Part shown: in pieces, positions 17,725-24,868 of the stretch | Position numbering within the stretch: the first letter of the stretch is position 1 | How the letters are laid out: each line of letters opens with the position of its first letter | From: Paraburkholderia ferrariae NBRC 106233 | GTDB taxonomy: Bacteria > Pseudomonadota > Gammaproteobacteria > Burkholderiales > Burkholderiaceae | Reading direction: 5' to 3' | Assembly: GCF_000685035.1 (NCBI RefSeq) | Contig: NZ_BAYB01000012.1 | Coordinates: 248,001 to 312,000, forward strand | DNA length: 64,000 bases | Made by a program: the position numbers and the translations under genes | Notes under the pieces: generated by a model | What the model was told of the DNA's origin: nothing | The model's input: the letters and a program-made list of their open reading frames with translations, nothing else | The model's database searches: none

Positions 17725-18497
17725 TCGCGCACGTCCTTGCTCTCGCGCCCGGCGCCGCGCGCCGCGCCCGGCGCTGCTCCGGCTGCTCCGGCGGCCCCGG
17801 CCGCGCCGTCGCGCGGCGGGAGGTAGTCGTAGAACTCGCGCTTGGCGAGCTTGCCCGAGACGAGGTCGTCGAAGAGCTGGCGGGCCCGCCCGCGCAGATA
17901 CGGCGCCATCAGCGAAACGATCTGCACGCTCACCTGGTGGAGTTCGTCGCGGATCGCTTCCTGGTCGTTGTACTTGCGCGGGTTCATCACGAACTGGTAC
18001 GAGAGCCAGTAGGTGGCGATCACGCCGATGTTGGTCGCGATCACGGCGATTTCGGCGGGGGTGGCCACCATTTCGCCGTCGGCCTGGAGTTGCTCGCAGA
18101 ACTGCTTCGCGAAGTGAACCTTGTGGCTGATGATCTGCTTGAAGTGCATCTCCAGCGTGCGGTTGCGCGCGAGCAGGTCGTTCAGGTCGCGATAGAGAAA
18201 GCGGTAGCGCCACGTGAAATCGACCATGTACTGCAGATAGGCCCACATTTCGTCGATGGTGGCGCGGTGGTCGTCCGGGAAGCGCAGACGCTTTTCGATC
18301 TCCTGCTCGAACTGGCTGAAGATGCTGTTGATGATGTCGTCTTTGTTGCGGAAGTGGTAGTACAGGTTGCCTGGACTGATCTCCATTTCCTCGGCGATGG
18401 TCGTCGTGGTGACGTTCGGCTCGCCGATCTCGTTGAACAGTTTCAACGAGAGTTCGAGAATCCGTTCGCGTGTACGGCGGGGAGTTTTGGCTTCCAT
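17721..18497 (-). CDS. TetR/AcrR family regulator
   Basis: A 258-residue regulator from the ATG at 18497 (an upstream start at 18539 would add 14 residues). The N-terminal helix-turn-helix is clear: RTRERILELSLKLFNEIGEP followed by TTTTIAEEMEISPGNLYYHF. The helical ligand domain follows (about residues 60-230). The C-terminus is a low-complexity Gly/Ala/Pro tail encoded by short GC-rich repeats, a likely product of replication slippage. It overlaps the LOG gene by 4 bp and may control the pair. No ligand can be inferred. Confidence 0.9.
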   Translation of the reverse strand: MEAKTPRRTRERILELSLKLFNEIGEPNVTTTTIAEEMEISPGNLYYHFRNKDDIINSIFSQFEQEIEKRLRFPDDHRATIDEMWAYLQYMVDFTWRYRFLYRDLNDLLARNRTLEMHFKQIISHKVHFAKQFCEQLQADGEMVATPAEIAVIATNIGVIATYWLSYQFVMNPRKYNDQEAIRDELHQVSVQIVSLMAPYLRGRARQLFDDLVSGKLAKREFYDYLPPRDGAAGAAGAAGAAPGAARGAGRESKDVRE

Positions 18498-18627
18498 GTC
18501 GTCCGGCCCTGAAAGTGCCGGGCTTGCGCGCTGCTGCACGGTCGCTGCTGCGTGGATTGCCCGGACGCGGTTGGTCTTTTTTTAGGGCCGGTTTATGCGA
18601 AATCGGCGTGGACGGGCCCTAAGACTA

Positions 18628-18655
18628 TCGTTCGATTATAAACCGACGATTCGAC
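18628..18655 (-). promoter_or_regulatory. Candidate promoter/operator of the TetR-LOG operon
   Basis: On the minus strand a perfect TATAAT lies at 18640-18635, about 140 bp before the TetR start. It is flanked by ATCGAACGAT (18637-18628) and CGAATCGTCGG on the other side, two related half-site-like elements that could form a TetR operator. The -35 is poor. Confidence 0.4.
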
Positions 18656-18750
18656 CCGTAAGGGCAGGTAAGAGACTGCGAATGGCCCGCGAGGGAGGGC
18701 GGCGGGCGTGGTGTGCGCCGCGCAGGCGTGCTGCGCGGCGAGGGCAGGGT

Positions 18751-19494
18751 TTACAGCGAGGCGAGCCAGGCGAGCAGCGGCGGCCCGAAGAGGGGGACGA
18801 GGATCAGCCCCCAGGTCATCACGCAGAACGCGAGCGCCACCGTCACGGCCGCGCTGCCGAGGTCCTTGGCGCGCCGCGAAAGCTCGTTGCGCTCGAGGCC
18901 GATGCGGTCGATGGCGTTTTCGATGCTCGAATTGATGAGCTCGACGATCAGCACCAGCATGACCGAGCCAAGCAGCAGCACGCGCGCGACAGGCTCGACC
19001 GGCACAAAAAGCGCGATCGGCACGAGGATGGCTGCGAGCGTGAGTTCCTGGCGAAAGGCGCTTTCCTCGCGGATCGCCACGCGAAAGCCCGCGATCGAAT
19101 TCTTGAGCGCGTGCCAGGCGCGCGTGAGGCCGCGGTTGCCCTTGTACGGATTGAACGGCGGCGGCGCGAGTGGATCGTCGGGGCCGAGCGGTTCGTGGGG
19201 CTCGTGCGCGTCGGCGCTTTCCGCGGCGTCGTGGTGTGAGAGCGGCGGCTGCGGCGCCTCGCCGGCACGCAGGGGCACGGCGCGGACCATGGCAGCGGCT
19301 GCGCCTTGAGCGGAACTCGATGGGGAAGTAGAGCGTGACGGCATGGCGGTGCGGGTAGAGCTGCCAGTATCGCACGCCGCGTCCGGCGACGGGCCGGGCG
19401 CGGCGGCATGGTGCGCCGCTTGGTTCGCCGCGTGCACGGGCGGGTCCCGCGCGTCGTCGCCGGCGGGTACGCGCGCAATCGATGGCCGGGTCAT
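18751..19494 (-). CDS. dgkA: Diacylglycerol kinase (DgkA type) with N-terminal extension
   Basis: The C-terminal 125 residues form an integral-membrane diacylglycerol kinase: ALKNSIAGFRVAIREESAFRQEL, then three membrane helices, and the catalytic-site segment ELINSSIENAIDRIG. It phosphorylates diacylglycerol to phosphatidate. As drawn (247 residues) it carries about 115 residues of Ala/Pro/His-rich sequence before the kinase; starts at Met51 or Met69 would shorten this. E. coli DgkA is 122 residues. It lies 16 bp after the glycosyltransferase gene, so the two are surely co-transcribed. Confidence 0.88.
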   Translation of the reverse strand: MTRPSIARVPAGDDARDPPVHAANQAAHHAAAPGPSPDAACDTGSSTRTAMPSRSTSPSSSAQGAAAAMVRAVPLRAGEAPQPPLSHHDAAESADAHEPHEPLGPDDPLAPPPFNPYKGNRGLTRAWHALKNSIAGFRVAIREESAFRQELTLAAILVPIALFVPVEPVARVLLLGSVMLVLIVELINSSIENAIDRIGLERNELSRRAKDLGSAAVTVALAFCVMTWGLILVPLFGPPLLAWLASL

Positions 19495-19510
19495 GGGACG
19501 CCTCCCGGCC

Positions 19511-20542
19511 TCAGGCAGCGGCGCTCGATTCCTGCATCGTCGCGCGCGCCCGCGGCTTCAGGTGCGAGGCGAACTGCTCGGAAGCCGCGCGCCACGAGAA
19601 GCGTTCGGCCCAGGCGCGCGCCGTCGCGCGGTCGATCTTGAGCGCTTCGAGGCAGGCCTCGCGCAGGTCTTCGTTCATCGCGCCCGCGTGGCCTGTGCCG
19701 AGCACGTCGATCGGGCCCGTCACCGGGTAGGCGGCGACCGGCGTGCCGCAGGCGAGGGCTTCGAGCAGCACGAGGCCGAAGGTGTCGGTGCGGCTCGGGA
19801 AAACGAAAACATCGGCGGCCGCGTAAACCTTCGCCAGTTCGGGCTGGCTCAGGACACCCAGGTAGTTCGCCTGGGGATAGCGCGACTTCAGTTCGGCGAG
19901 CGCGGGGCCTTCGCCGCACACCCATTTCGAGCCCGGCAGGTCGAGCTTGAGGAACGCCTCGACGTTCTTCTCCACGGCCACGCGGCCCACGTAGAGGAAG
20001 ATCGGGCGCGCGGTGTTGAGCACCTTCGAATCCATCGGCTGGAAGATGTCGAGGTCCACGCCGCGCGTCCACAGCACGACGTTCGTGAAGCCGAACTTTT
20101 CGAGGTCGGCCTTCACGACGGGCGTGGGCGCCATCACCGCGAGCGAGGGCTTGTGGAACCAGCGCAGGAACCGGTAGGTGGCCGGGAGCGGAATGCCGAA
20201 GCGCGCCTGCACGTACTCGGGAAAGCGCGTGTGGTAGGCGGTCGTGAAGGGCAGATCGTGCTTGATCGCGTACGCGCGCGCGGCGAGGCCGAGCGGGCCT
20301 TCGGTGGCGATGTGCAGCGCATCGGGGCCGAAGGCTTCGATGCGCTGGCGCAGATGGCGCCTGGGGAGCAGCGAGAGCCGGATTTCCGGGTAGGTCGGGC
20401 ACGGGATCGTGCGGAATTCGAGCGGGGTGAGCAGCTCCACCTGGTGCCCGAGCGCAATCAGTTCGCGCGTGGTGTTCTTCAGCGTACGTACCACGCCGTT
20501 GACCTGCGGCTCCCATGCATCGGTCACGATCATTACTTTCAT
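19511..20542 (-). CDS. GT4-family glycosyltransferase
   Basis: A 343-residue GT-B enzyme. Seen: N-terminal IVTDAWEPQVNGVVRTL (typical of GT4 lipid and mannosyl transferases), ATEGPLGLAARAYA and YHTRFPEYV, and the donor-binding domain with YVGRVAVEKN, GEGPALAEL, and the EX7E-type segment TFGLVLLEALACGTPV. Relatives act on diacylglycerol or on mannosylated glycolipids. Its neighbours, a phosphoesterase of the PlcP/LpxH-like type upstream and diacylglycerol kinase downstream, favour a lipid acceptor such as diacylglycerol. Donor sugar and acceptor are inferred, not shown. Confidence 0.88.
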   Translation of the reverse strand: MKVMIVTDAWEPQVNGVVRTLKNTTRELIALGHQVELLTPLEFRTIPCPTYPEIRLSLLPRRHLRQRIEAFGPDALHIATEGPLGLAARAYAIKHDLPFTTAYHTRFPEYVQARFGIPLPATYRFLRWFHKPSLAVMAPTPVVKADLEKFGFTNVVLWTRGVDLDIFQPMDSKVLNTARPIFLYVGRVAVEKNVEAFLKLDLPGSKWVCGEGPALAELKSRYPQANYLGVLSQPELAKVYAAADVFVFPSRTDTFGLVLLEALACGTPVAAYPVTGPIDVLGTGHAGAMNEDLREACLEALKIDRATARAWAERFSWRAASEQFASHLKPRARATMQESSAAA

Positions 20543-20645
20543 CGGTCGTCGGCCCTCTGATCCTGCGGTTATTCGAGCCCCGCGAGGGGCGTGGGGCGAG
20601 CCGCGTACAGTGCGAGGCTCGCGGGTGCGTCACTTGCCCGGGCGC

Positions 20646-21593
20646 TCAGGCGCTCACGCGTGCCTTGCGCGTCGAAACCTGCGCCTGCGGGGCCTGCATC
20701 ACCGTCCAGTAGACGATGCGCAGTTCGCCCTCGAAGGTTTCGACGAGCGCCGAGAGGCTTTCCACCCAGTCGCCGTCGTTGCAGTACAGCACGCCGTCGA
20801 TGTCGCGGATTTCGGCCTTGTGGATGTGGCCGCAGACCACGCCGTCACAGCCGCGGCGGCGCGCTTCGTCGGTCATCACGCGCTCGAACGACGAGATGAA
20901 GTTCACGGCGTTCTTCACCTGGTGCTTGAGGTACTGCGAGAGCGACCAGTACTGGAAACCGAGCTTCGCGCGGACGCGGTTGAACCAGCGGTTGAGCACG
21001 AGGATCGCCGTGTACGCCGAATCGCCGAGGTACGCGAGCCACCTGGCATGCTGGATCACGCCGTCGAACAGGTCGCCGTGCACGATCCACAGGCGCTTGC
21101 CGGCAAGCGTCGTGTGGAACGCTTCCTCGCGCACGTGGATGTCGCCGAACGCGAGGTTGCAGAACTGGCGCGCCGCTTCGTCGTGGTTGCCCGGGATGTA
21201 CACGACCTGGGTGCCCTTGCGCGCCTTGCGCAGCACCTTCTGCACGACGTCGTTGTGGGCCTGCGGCCAGTACCAGCCCTTCTTCAGCTGCCAGCCGTCG
21301 ATGATGTCGCCGACGAGGTACAGGTACTCCGACTCGTTATGACGCAGAAAATCGAGCAGGTAGTTGGCCTGGCAGCCGCTCGAGCCGAGGTGGATGTCGG
21401 AGAGCCAGATGGTGCGGTAGCGATGCGGGGCGGGGTGATCGTCGTCGTGGGGGCCGGTGGCCGTCGAATCGGAGAGCGGCAGCGGCGGAGAGGAAAAGGT
21501 GGCGCCGCCGGGGCCCGGGCTGAATGCCCCAGGGTCGGTGGCCGGTCCGGTGGTCTGCCGGAAGAGTGGTGTCGCGGTCGGGTTCTGGGCCAT
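20646..21593 (-). CDS. Calcineurin-like phosphoesterase, PlcP/LpxH-like
   Basis: A 315-residue metallophosphoesterase from ATG 21593 (ATG 21632 is an alternative adding 13 residues). Metal-binding motifs occur in order: SDIHLG (Asp66, His68), GDIIDGW, GNHD, HGDLFDG and GHIHKAEIRD. The LLDFLRHN, KKGWYWPQAHNDVVQK and YWSLSQYLKHQVKNAV segments resemble a clade often annotated UDP-2,3-diacylglucosamine diphosphatase that also includes the rhizobial phospholipase C PlcP. First gene of an operon with the GT4 and dgkA genes. The first 60 residues are low-complexity. The substrate could be a phospholipid head group or a lipid A precursor; context favours the former. Confidence 0.85.
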   Translation of the reverse strand: MAQNPTATPLFRQTTGPATDPGAFSPGPGGATFSSPPLPLSDSTATGPHDDDHPAPHRYRTIWLSDIHLGSSGCQANYLLDFLRHNESEYLYLVGDIIDGWQLKKGWYWPQAHNDVVQKVLRKARKGTQVVYIPGNHDEAARQFCNLAFGDIHVREEAFHTTLAGKRLWIVHGDLFDGVIQHARWLAYLGDSAYTAILVLNRWFNRVRAKLGFQYWSLSQYLKHQVKNAVNFISSFERVMTDEARRRGCDGVVCGHIHKAEIRDIDGVLYCNDGDWVESLSALVETFEGELRIVYWTVMQAPQAQVSTRKARVSA

Positions 21594-21638
21594 GGCTCGC
21601 GCGGCGGGTTTGCAATAGGCGCATTGCGCCATGTGGGC

Positions 21639-21656
21639 GTGACGATGCCGTGACAG
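21639..21656 (-). promoter_or_regulatory. Pho-box-like direct repeat
   Basis: Reading the minus strand, CTGTCAC (21656-21650), a 4-bp spacer, then TCGTCAC (21645-21639) form two 7-mers at 11-bp spacing. The first matches the PhoB consensus repeat exactly and the second at five of seven positions. The site lies 46 bp before the phosphoesterase start. The bases 21650-21660 also form an 11-bp palindrome, so another regulator is possible. Confidence 0.4.
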
Positions 21657-21794
21657 TCACAAGATGTTCTTGTTACGCAGTCCTGCGCGCTCGCGCGCGG
21701 GCGGCGCAAGGCCCCGCGGGCGTTTGCTGCGAGGGGGAAATGGCCGGGCTTTGGCCGCGCGAACGCGAGGCAGGTGAGGTAGCCGCAGGGCGCG

Positions 21795-22433
21795 CTACTG
21801 TGGCGCGCGCGGCACAGCGACGATGCGCGTGCCGGCGATGCGGTCGTGCAGGAACTGGCGCTGTGCGTCGAAGCGGGCGCCGGCGGTCCACAGCGCGAAC
21901 CAGACGGCTTCGAGCAGCAGCGTGCGCGGGATCGAGAGGCCGAAGAGCGGATGCAGCGCGAGGGGCGGCAGGAACCAGAGCCAGGCGGCGAAGTAGCGCA
22001 GCGCTGCGCGCGCGATCGTGGGCGGCGCGCCGTCGGGGCCGACCACGCGCATGCGCCAGGTTTTCATGGGCAGCGTTTGTCCGCCGCGGTGCCAGAAGCC
22101 GACAAAGTACGCGCCGGCGACCACGGCGATCCATGCCGACATCAGGTGATGGTAGGTCAGGCCGTTGCGCTGCTGGAGCACGAGGCTGAATGCGAGTCCC
22201 GCGAGGAAGATCACGCCGAACAGCAGTACGCCTTCGTAGAGGAGCGCGGCGAGGCGACGGCGGATCGCCGGCGTGGGAGGGGCGGGCGGCGGGTTTTCGC
22301 GCTGCGGGGCGGTGCCGGCCTGGGCGGCGGCTTCCGGAGTGGCTTCATGAGCAGCTTGAGGGGCTTGCTGAGCTACGGCGCTGGCGGGCTCGGTCACGGC
22401 GGCGTCGGAAAGGGGACGGGACGCCTCAAGCAT
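21795..22433 (-). CDS. RDD family membrane protein
   Basis: A 212-residue protein with an Ala/Pro/Glu-rich N-terminus (about 55 residues) followed by an RDD domain. The first helix (ALLYEGVLLFGVIFLAGLAF) follows RRRLA, the second is WIAVVAGAYFVGFW, then RGGQTLPMKTWRMRVV is the classical family motif, and QFLHDRIAGTRIV ends the domain. The conserved Asp of the first RDD motif is a Glu here (YEG). Function is unknown; some RDD proteins are Na+/H+ antiporters. It follows DUF3106 with a 109-bp gap and may belong to the same operon. Confidence 0.85.
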   Translation of the reverse strand: MLEASRPLSDAAVTEPASAVAQQAPQAAHEATPEAAAQAGTAPQRENPPPAPPTPAIRRRLAALLYEGVLLFGVIFLAGLAFSLVLQQRNGLTYHHLMSAWIAVVAGAYFVGFWHRGGQTLPMKTWRMRVVGPDGAPPTIARAALRYFAAWLWFLPPLALHPLFGLSIPRTLLLEAVWFALWTAGARFDAQRQFLHDRIAGTRIVAVPRAPQ

Positions 22434-22500
22434 AACCGCGAACGCCCGGGCAGCGGCAGACGGCCAATGCGCGGGAATACCCGCGGGAAGCTGCGGCAGG

Positions 22501-22534
22501 GACGAAAACCAGGACGAAAACCAGGACGAAAACC
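22501..22534 (+). repeat. 12-bp tandem repeat
   Basis: Unit GACGAAAACCAG occurs 2.8 times, starting 8 bp beyond the DUF3106 stop codon on the minus strand. A 6-bp hairpin (22470-22475 with 22480-22485) lies nearby without a T run. Confidence 0.85.
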
Positions 22535-22542
22535 GGCCGGCC

Positions 22543-23331
22543 TTACGAGCCCTTGAACAGTGCCGGCGCTTCGGCGGGCGAAACCGGAATCGGCGTGGCC
22601 GGCACGAAGCTCGCCGCCGAGGGGATGCCCGCCATAGCCGGCGCGGGCTCGGTCATCGCACCGGGCGTGGAGACGCTAGCCGGAGCGGTGCCCGAAGCGG
22701 CCGGCGCCGAAGCCGGGCTGTGCGGCTGGCCGCGGCGCTCGCGCTCGTCGACGAGACGCTCGATGTCGCGGATCTCGCTCTTGCTGCCCGACGGCGGCGC
22801 GCTGACGACCGTGCGGCGCTTGCGCTCGGTCGCGGCGAGCTTCGCCTTCTGCTCGGGGGAGAGCTCCTGGTAGTCCTTCCACGCGCGCTGGCGGGCCTGT
22901 GCCGGCAGCTCCTTGGACGCCTGGTAGTTTTCGCGCGCAACGCGGCGCTGCTCGGGCGTCATGCGGACCCATTCAATCATGCGGTCGTGCAGGCGTTTTT
23001 GCGCATCCGGCGACATTTTCGGATAACGTGCGGCGATCTTCAGCCATTTTCGCTTGCGTTCGTCGCTGAATTTGTCCCATTCGGTGGCGAACGGCGCGAG
23101 CGCCGCGCGTTGGTCGTCGGTGAGGCGCGCCCAGGCGAGCGGATCCTGGTGCCCGGGCAGCGGCGCGAACGCCGTGGCGATCGAGGTGGCGACGGAGGTG
23201 CCGCTGGCCGGAGCGCCGGCCGCGGCGCCCGGCGTCTCTTCGGGGTGAAAGCGCGGATATGTCGCCACATACGACACGACTGCCGCGACCACCGATCCCA
23301 TCACTACGGCCAGGCCGCGCTTGTAACTCAC
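22543..23331 (-). CDS. DUF3106 protein, CpxP/Spy-like repeats
   Basis: A 262-residue protein with a GTG start (23331) preceded by GGAG. Residues 7-24 form a membrane anchor or uncleaved signal, and the rest should be periplasmic. The helical core has four motifs like the LTxxQ repeats of CpxP, Spy and ZraP: LTDDQ (70-74), MSPDAQ (106-111), MTPEQ (124-128) and LSPEQ (157-161). The C-terminal 90 residues are Pro/Ala/Ser-rich. Together with the upstream sigma factor and DUF3619 genes this suggests an envelope stress role; that is inference, as the family is uncharacterised to my knowledge. Confidence 0.87.
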   Translation of the reverse strand: MSYKRGLAVVMGSVVAAVVSYVATYPRFHPEETPGAAAGAPASGTSVATSIATAFAPLPGHQDPLAWARLTDDQRAALAPFATEWDKFSDERKRKWLKIAARYPKMSPDAQKRLHDRMIEWVRMTPEQRRVARENYQASKELPAQARQRAWKDYQELSPEQKAKLAATERKRRTVVSAPPSGSKSEIRDIERLVDERERRGQPHSPASAPAASGTAPASVSTPGAMTEPAPAMAGIPSAASFVPATPIPVSPAEAPALFKGS

Positions 23332-23346
23332 CCCGCGAGTCTCCGG

Positions 23347-23769
23347 TTAGTGCGAACGCGACAGGTACGCGTTGAAACCGTGATCGAGATACGCGGTGAG
23401 CGGCAGATCGTCGCTCAGCATGGCGGCGTCGATATCGGCAAGCTCGGCCGTGTGTTGCTGATCCTCGAAGTACGCGATGGCGAAGAGGCCCGCCACCAGC
23501 GCGGCGAGCGGCCAGGCCAGCGCGAGGCGCTTGAGCGGCGAGCGGCGGCGCGGTGCCGCCGGCGCAGCCAGCGTTCCGGGCAGGCCCGCCGCGGCGAGCG
23601 ACGGCACGCGCACCAGCACCGGCTCGGCTTTCTTGCGCGCAAGTGCGCTCCGGCGGGCGGTGGCGAGGCGGTCAGTAGCAGAGGCGGGCAGACTGGCGGC
23701 ACTCTCGTCGAGGGCACGGCGCAGTTCCCGCACGAACTCTAGTTCTTTGTTTTCGAGAGCGGAACTCAT
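23347..23769 (-). CDS. DUF3619 single-pass membrane protein
   Basis: A 140-residue protein whose start overlaps the sigma-factor stop (ATGA, 23766-23769). A cytosolic, charged N-terminus (ENKELEFVRELRRALDES) of about 85 residues is followed by one membrane helix (WPLAALVAGLFAIAYF) and a short periplasmic tail. The topology and coupling to a sigma gene match an anti-sigma factor. It has no Cys, so it is not of the zinc (ZAS) type. Function is inferred from context only. Confidence 0.87.
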   Translation of the reverse strand: MSSALENKELEFVRELRRALDESAASLPASATDRLATARRSALARKKAEPVLVRVPSLAAAGLPGTLAAPAAPRRRSPLKRLALAWPLAALVAGLFAIAYFEDQQHTAELADIDAAMLSDDLPLTAYLDHGFNAYLSRSH

Positions 23770-24329
23770 AGCGTGATTCCTTTTGCCTTGAGTGCTTGTG
23801 CCAGCGTGTGGGTGGCCCGCGAGCAGTGCGTTTTCACGCTGCCTTCGGAGCAGCCCATTGCGGCGGCAGTCTCGGCGACATCCATATCCTCCCAGTAACG
23901 CATCAGAAACGCCTCCCGTTGACGTGCCGGTAATTTCTGGATTTCCTGGTCGATCAGATTGAGGACCTGTTCTCGTTCGAGTCGTTGTTCGCTGCTCTCC
24001 GCGCCGACCGTGCCCTCCTGCGCCTCGAAGGTCTCGAGGGGGTCGAAATCGTCGTCGTCGGCGTTGCCGAGCGACGAAAACAGGCTCACCCAAGTATTGC
24101 GTACTTTTTGCCGACGAAAATAATCATGCGTCGTGTTTTGCAGGATGCGCTGGAAGAGGAGGGGCAGTTCGGCGGCGGGGCGGTCTCCGTATTTTTCGGC
24201 GAGCTTGATCATCGCGTCCTGCACGATGTCGAGCGAGGCGTCGTCGTCCCTCACGGCGTAGACCGTCTGCTTGAACGCGCGTCTTTCGACGCCCGCCAGA
24301 AAATCGGCGAGTTCCTTGTCTGATGCCAT
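23766..24329 (-). CDS. RNA polymerase sigma factor, ECF-like
   Basis: A 187-residue sigma-70-family protein. Region 2 is visible as DDDASLDIVQDAMIKLAEKY and LLFQRILQNTTHDYFRRQKV; region 4 as LPARQREAFLMRYWEDMDVA and MGCSEGSVKTHCSRATHTL. An acidic linker (NADDDDFDPLETFEAQEGT) joins them. The ATG at 24329 matches the conserved MASDKELADFLAG start; the long upstream open frame is not coding-like and no strong Shine-Dalgarno is seen. First gene of an operon with DUF3619 and DUF3106. Confidence 0.9.
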   Translation of the reverse strand: MASDKELADFLAGVERRAFKQTVYAVRDDDASLDIVQDAMIKLAEKYGDRPAAELPLLFQRILQNTTHDYFRRQKVRNTWVSLFSSLGNADDDDFDPLETFEAQEGTVGAESSEQRLEREQVLNLIDQEIQKLPARQREAFLMRYWEDMDVAETAAAMGCSEGSVKTHCSRATHTLAQALKAKGITL

Positions 24330-24868
24330 CCGGTGCAGGGCGCCGCCACCAGAGCGTACGCGTAATCGTTCGAAAAATGTCGTAAAACTCGCGGATGCTA
24401 GCAAATTTTCGTGCCGACGGGGTAATGGCGCGGCCGGATATCCCCGGGACAACCTGTAAGGCGCCGTATCCGGGATGCCCTGTTTGTATCGTCCCCGCCC
24501 GTCCGGCCGAACCCGCCGGGGCCTGCTGGGGCCTGCCGGGGCCGGGCGGAGCGGGCAAAGCGGCGGGTGTGCATCGAGCGCCGGCGCCTTGCGGGCGCGC
24601 TTCACGAAACGCCCCAAAAATCCATCGGACACGTACGCGATGCGCACAAAAGTGGGGTCATCCGCAACGCGCGTGCCCGCGGCGGCAAGAATCGCTTGAC
24701 CGTCAGGGCATGACCCGCTATCTTCGACGGTTCGCAACATAAGTGACCTGTCTCAATTCGGGTGTGGCCCAAGAAGCTCACCTGTCAACTGGACGCGCCG
24801 CTTGAACCCGAGCCACAAGCCCGGCAGAGAGCACCCGATCAATTTTTTGCCGAAAATTCGAAAGGTGA
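24330..24868. other. Intergenic region between the sigma and ilvB genes
   Basis: 539 bp without a supported gene between two divergent operons. It holds three 10-bp units of the type GGGGCCTGCC (24518-24547), a 7-bp inverted repeat spaced by 26 bp (24434-24440 with 24467-24473), and the ilvB promoter at 24696-24724. The minus-strand promoter of the sigma operon must also lie here, but I could not identify it with confidence. Confidence 0.7.
24696..24724 (+). promoter_or_regulatory. Promoter of the ilvBNC operon
   Basis: TTGACC (24696-24701), a 17-bp spacer, and TATCTT (24719-24724) make a near-consensus sigma-70 promoter. The expected start near 24731 leaves a leader of about 138 nt before ilvB. 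I see no convincing branched-chain-rich leader peptide in that leader. Confidence 0.75.

Noticed and set aside
20646..21593. Straight call as the lipid A enzyme LpxH
   Set aside because: Length, the WYWPQAHNDVVQK-type segments and the GT4/DgkA neighbours differ from LpxH context. The label is possible but not the best supported.
24750..24815. GTG-started 20-codon ORF in the ilvB leader as an attenuation peptide
   Set aside because: It is not enriched in Ile, Leu or Val, has no Shine-Dalgarno and is not followed by a convincing terminator.
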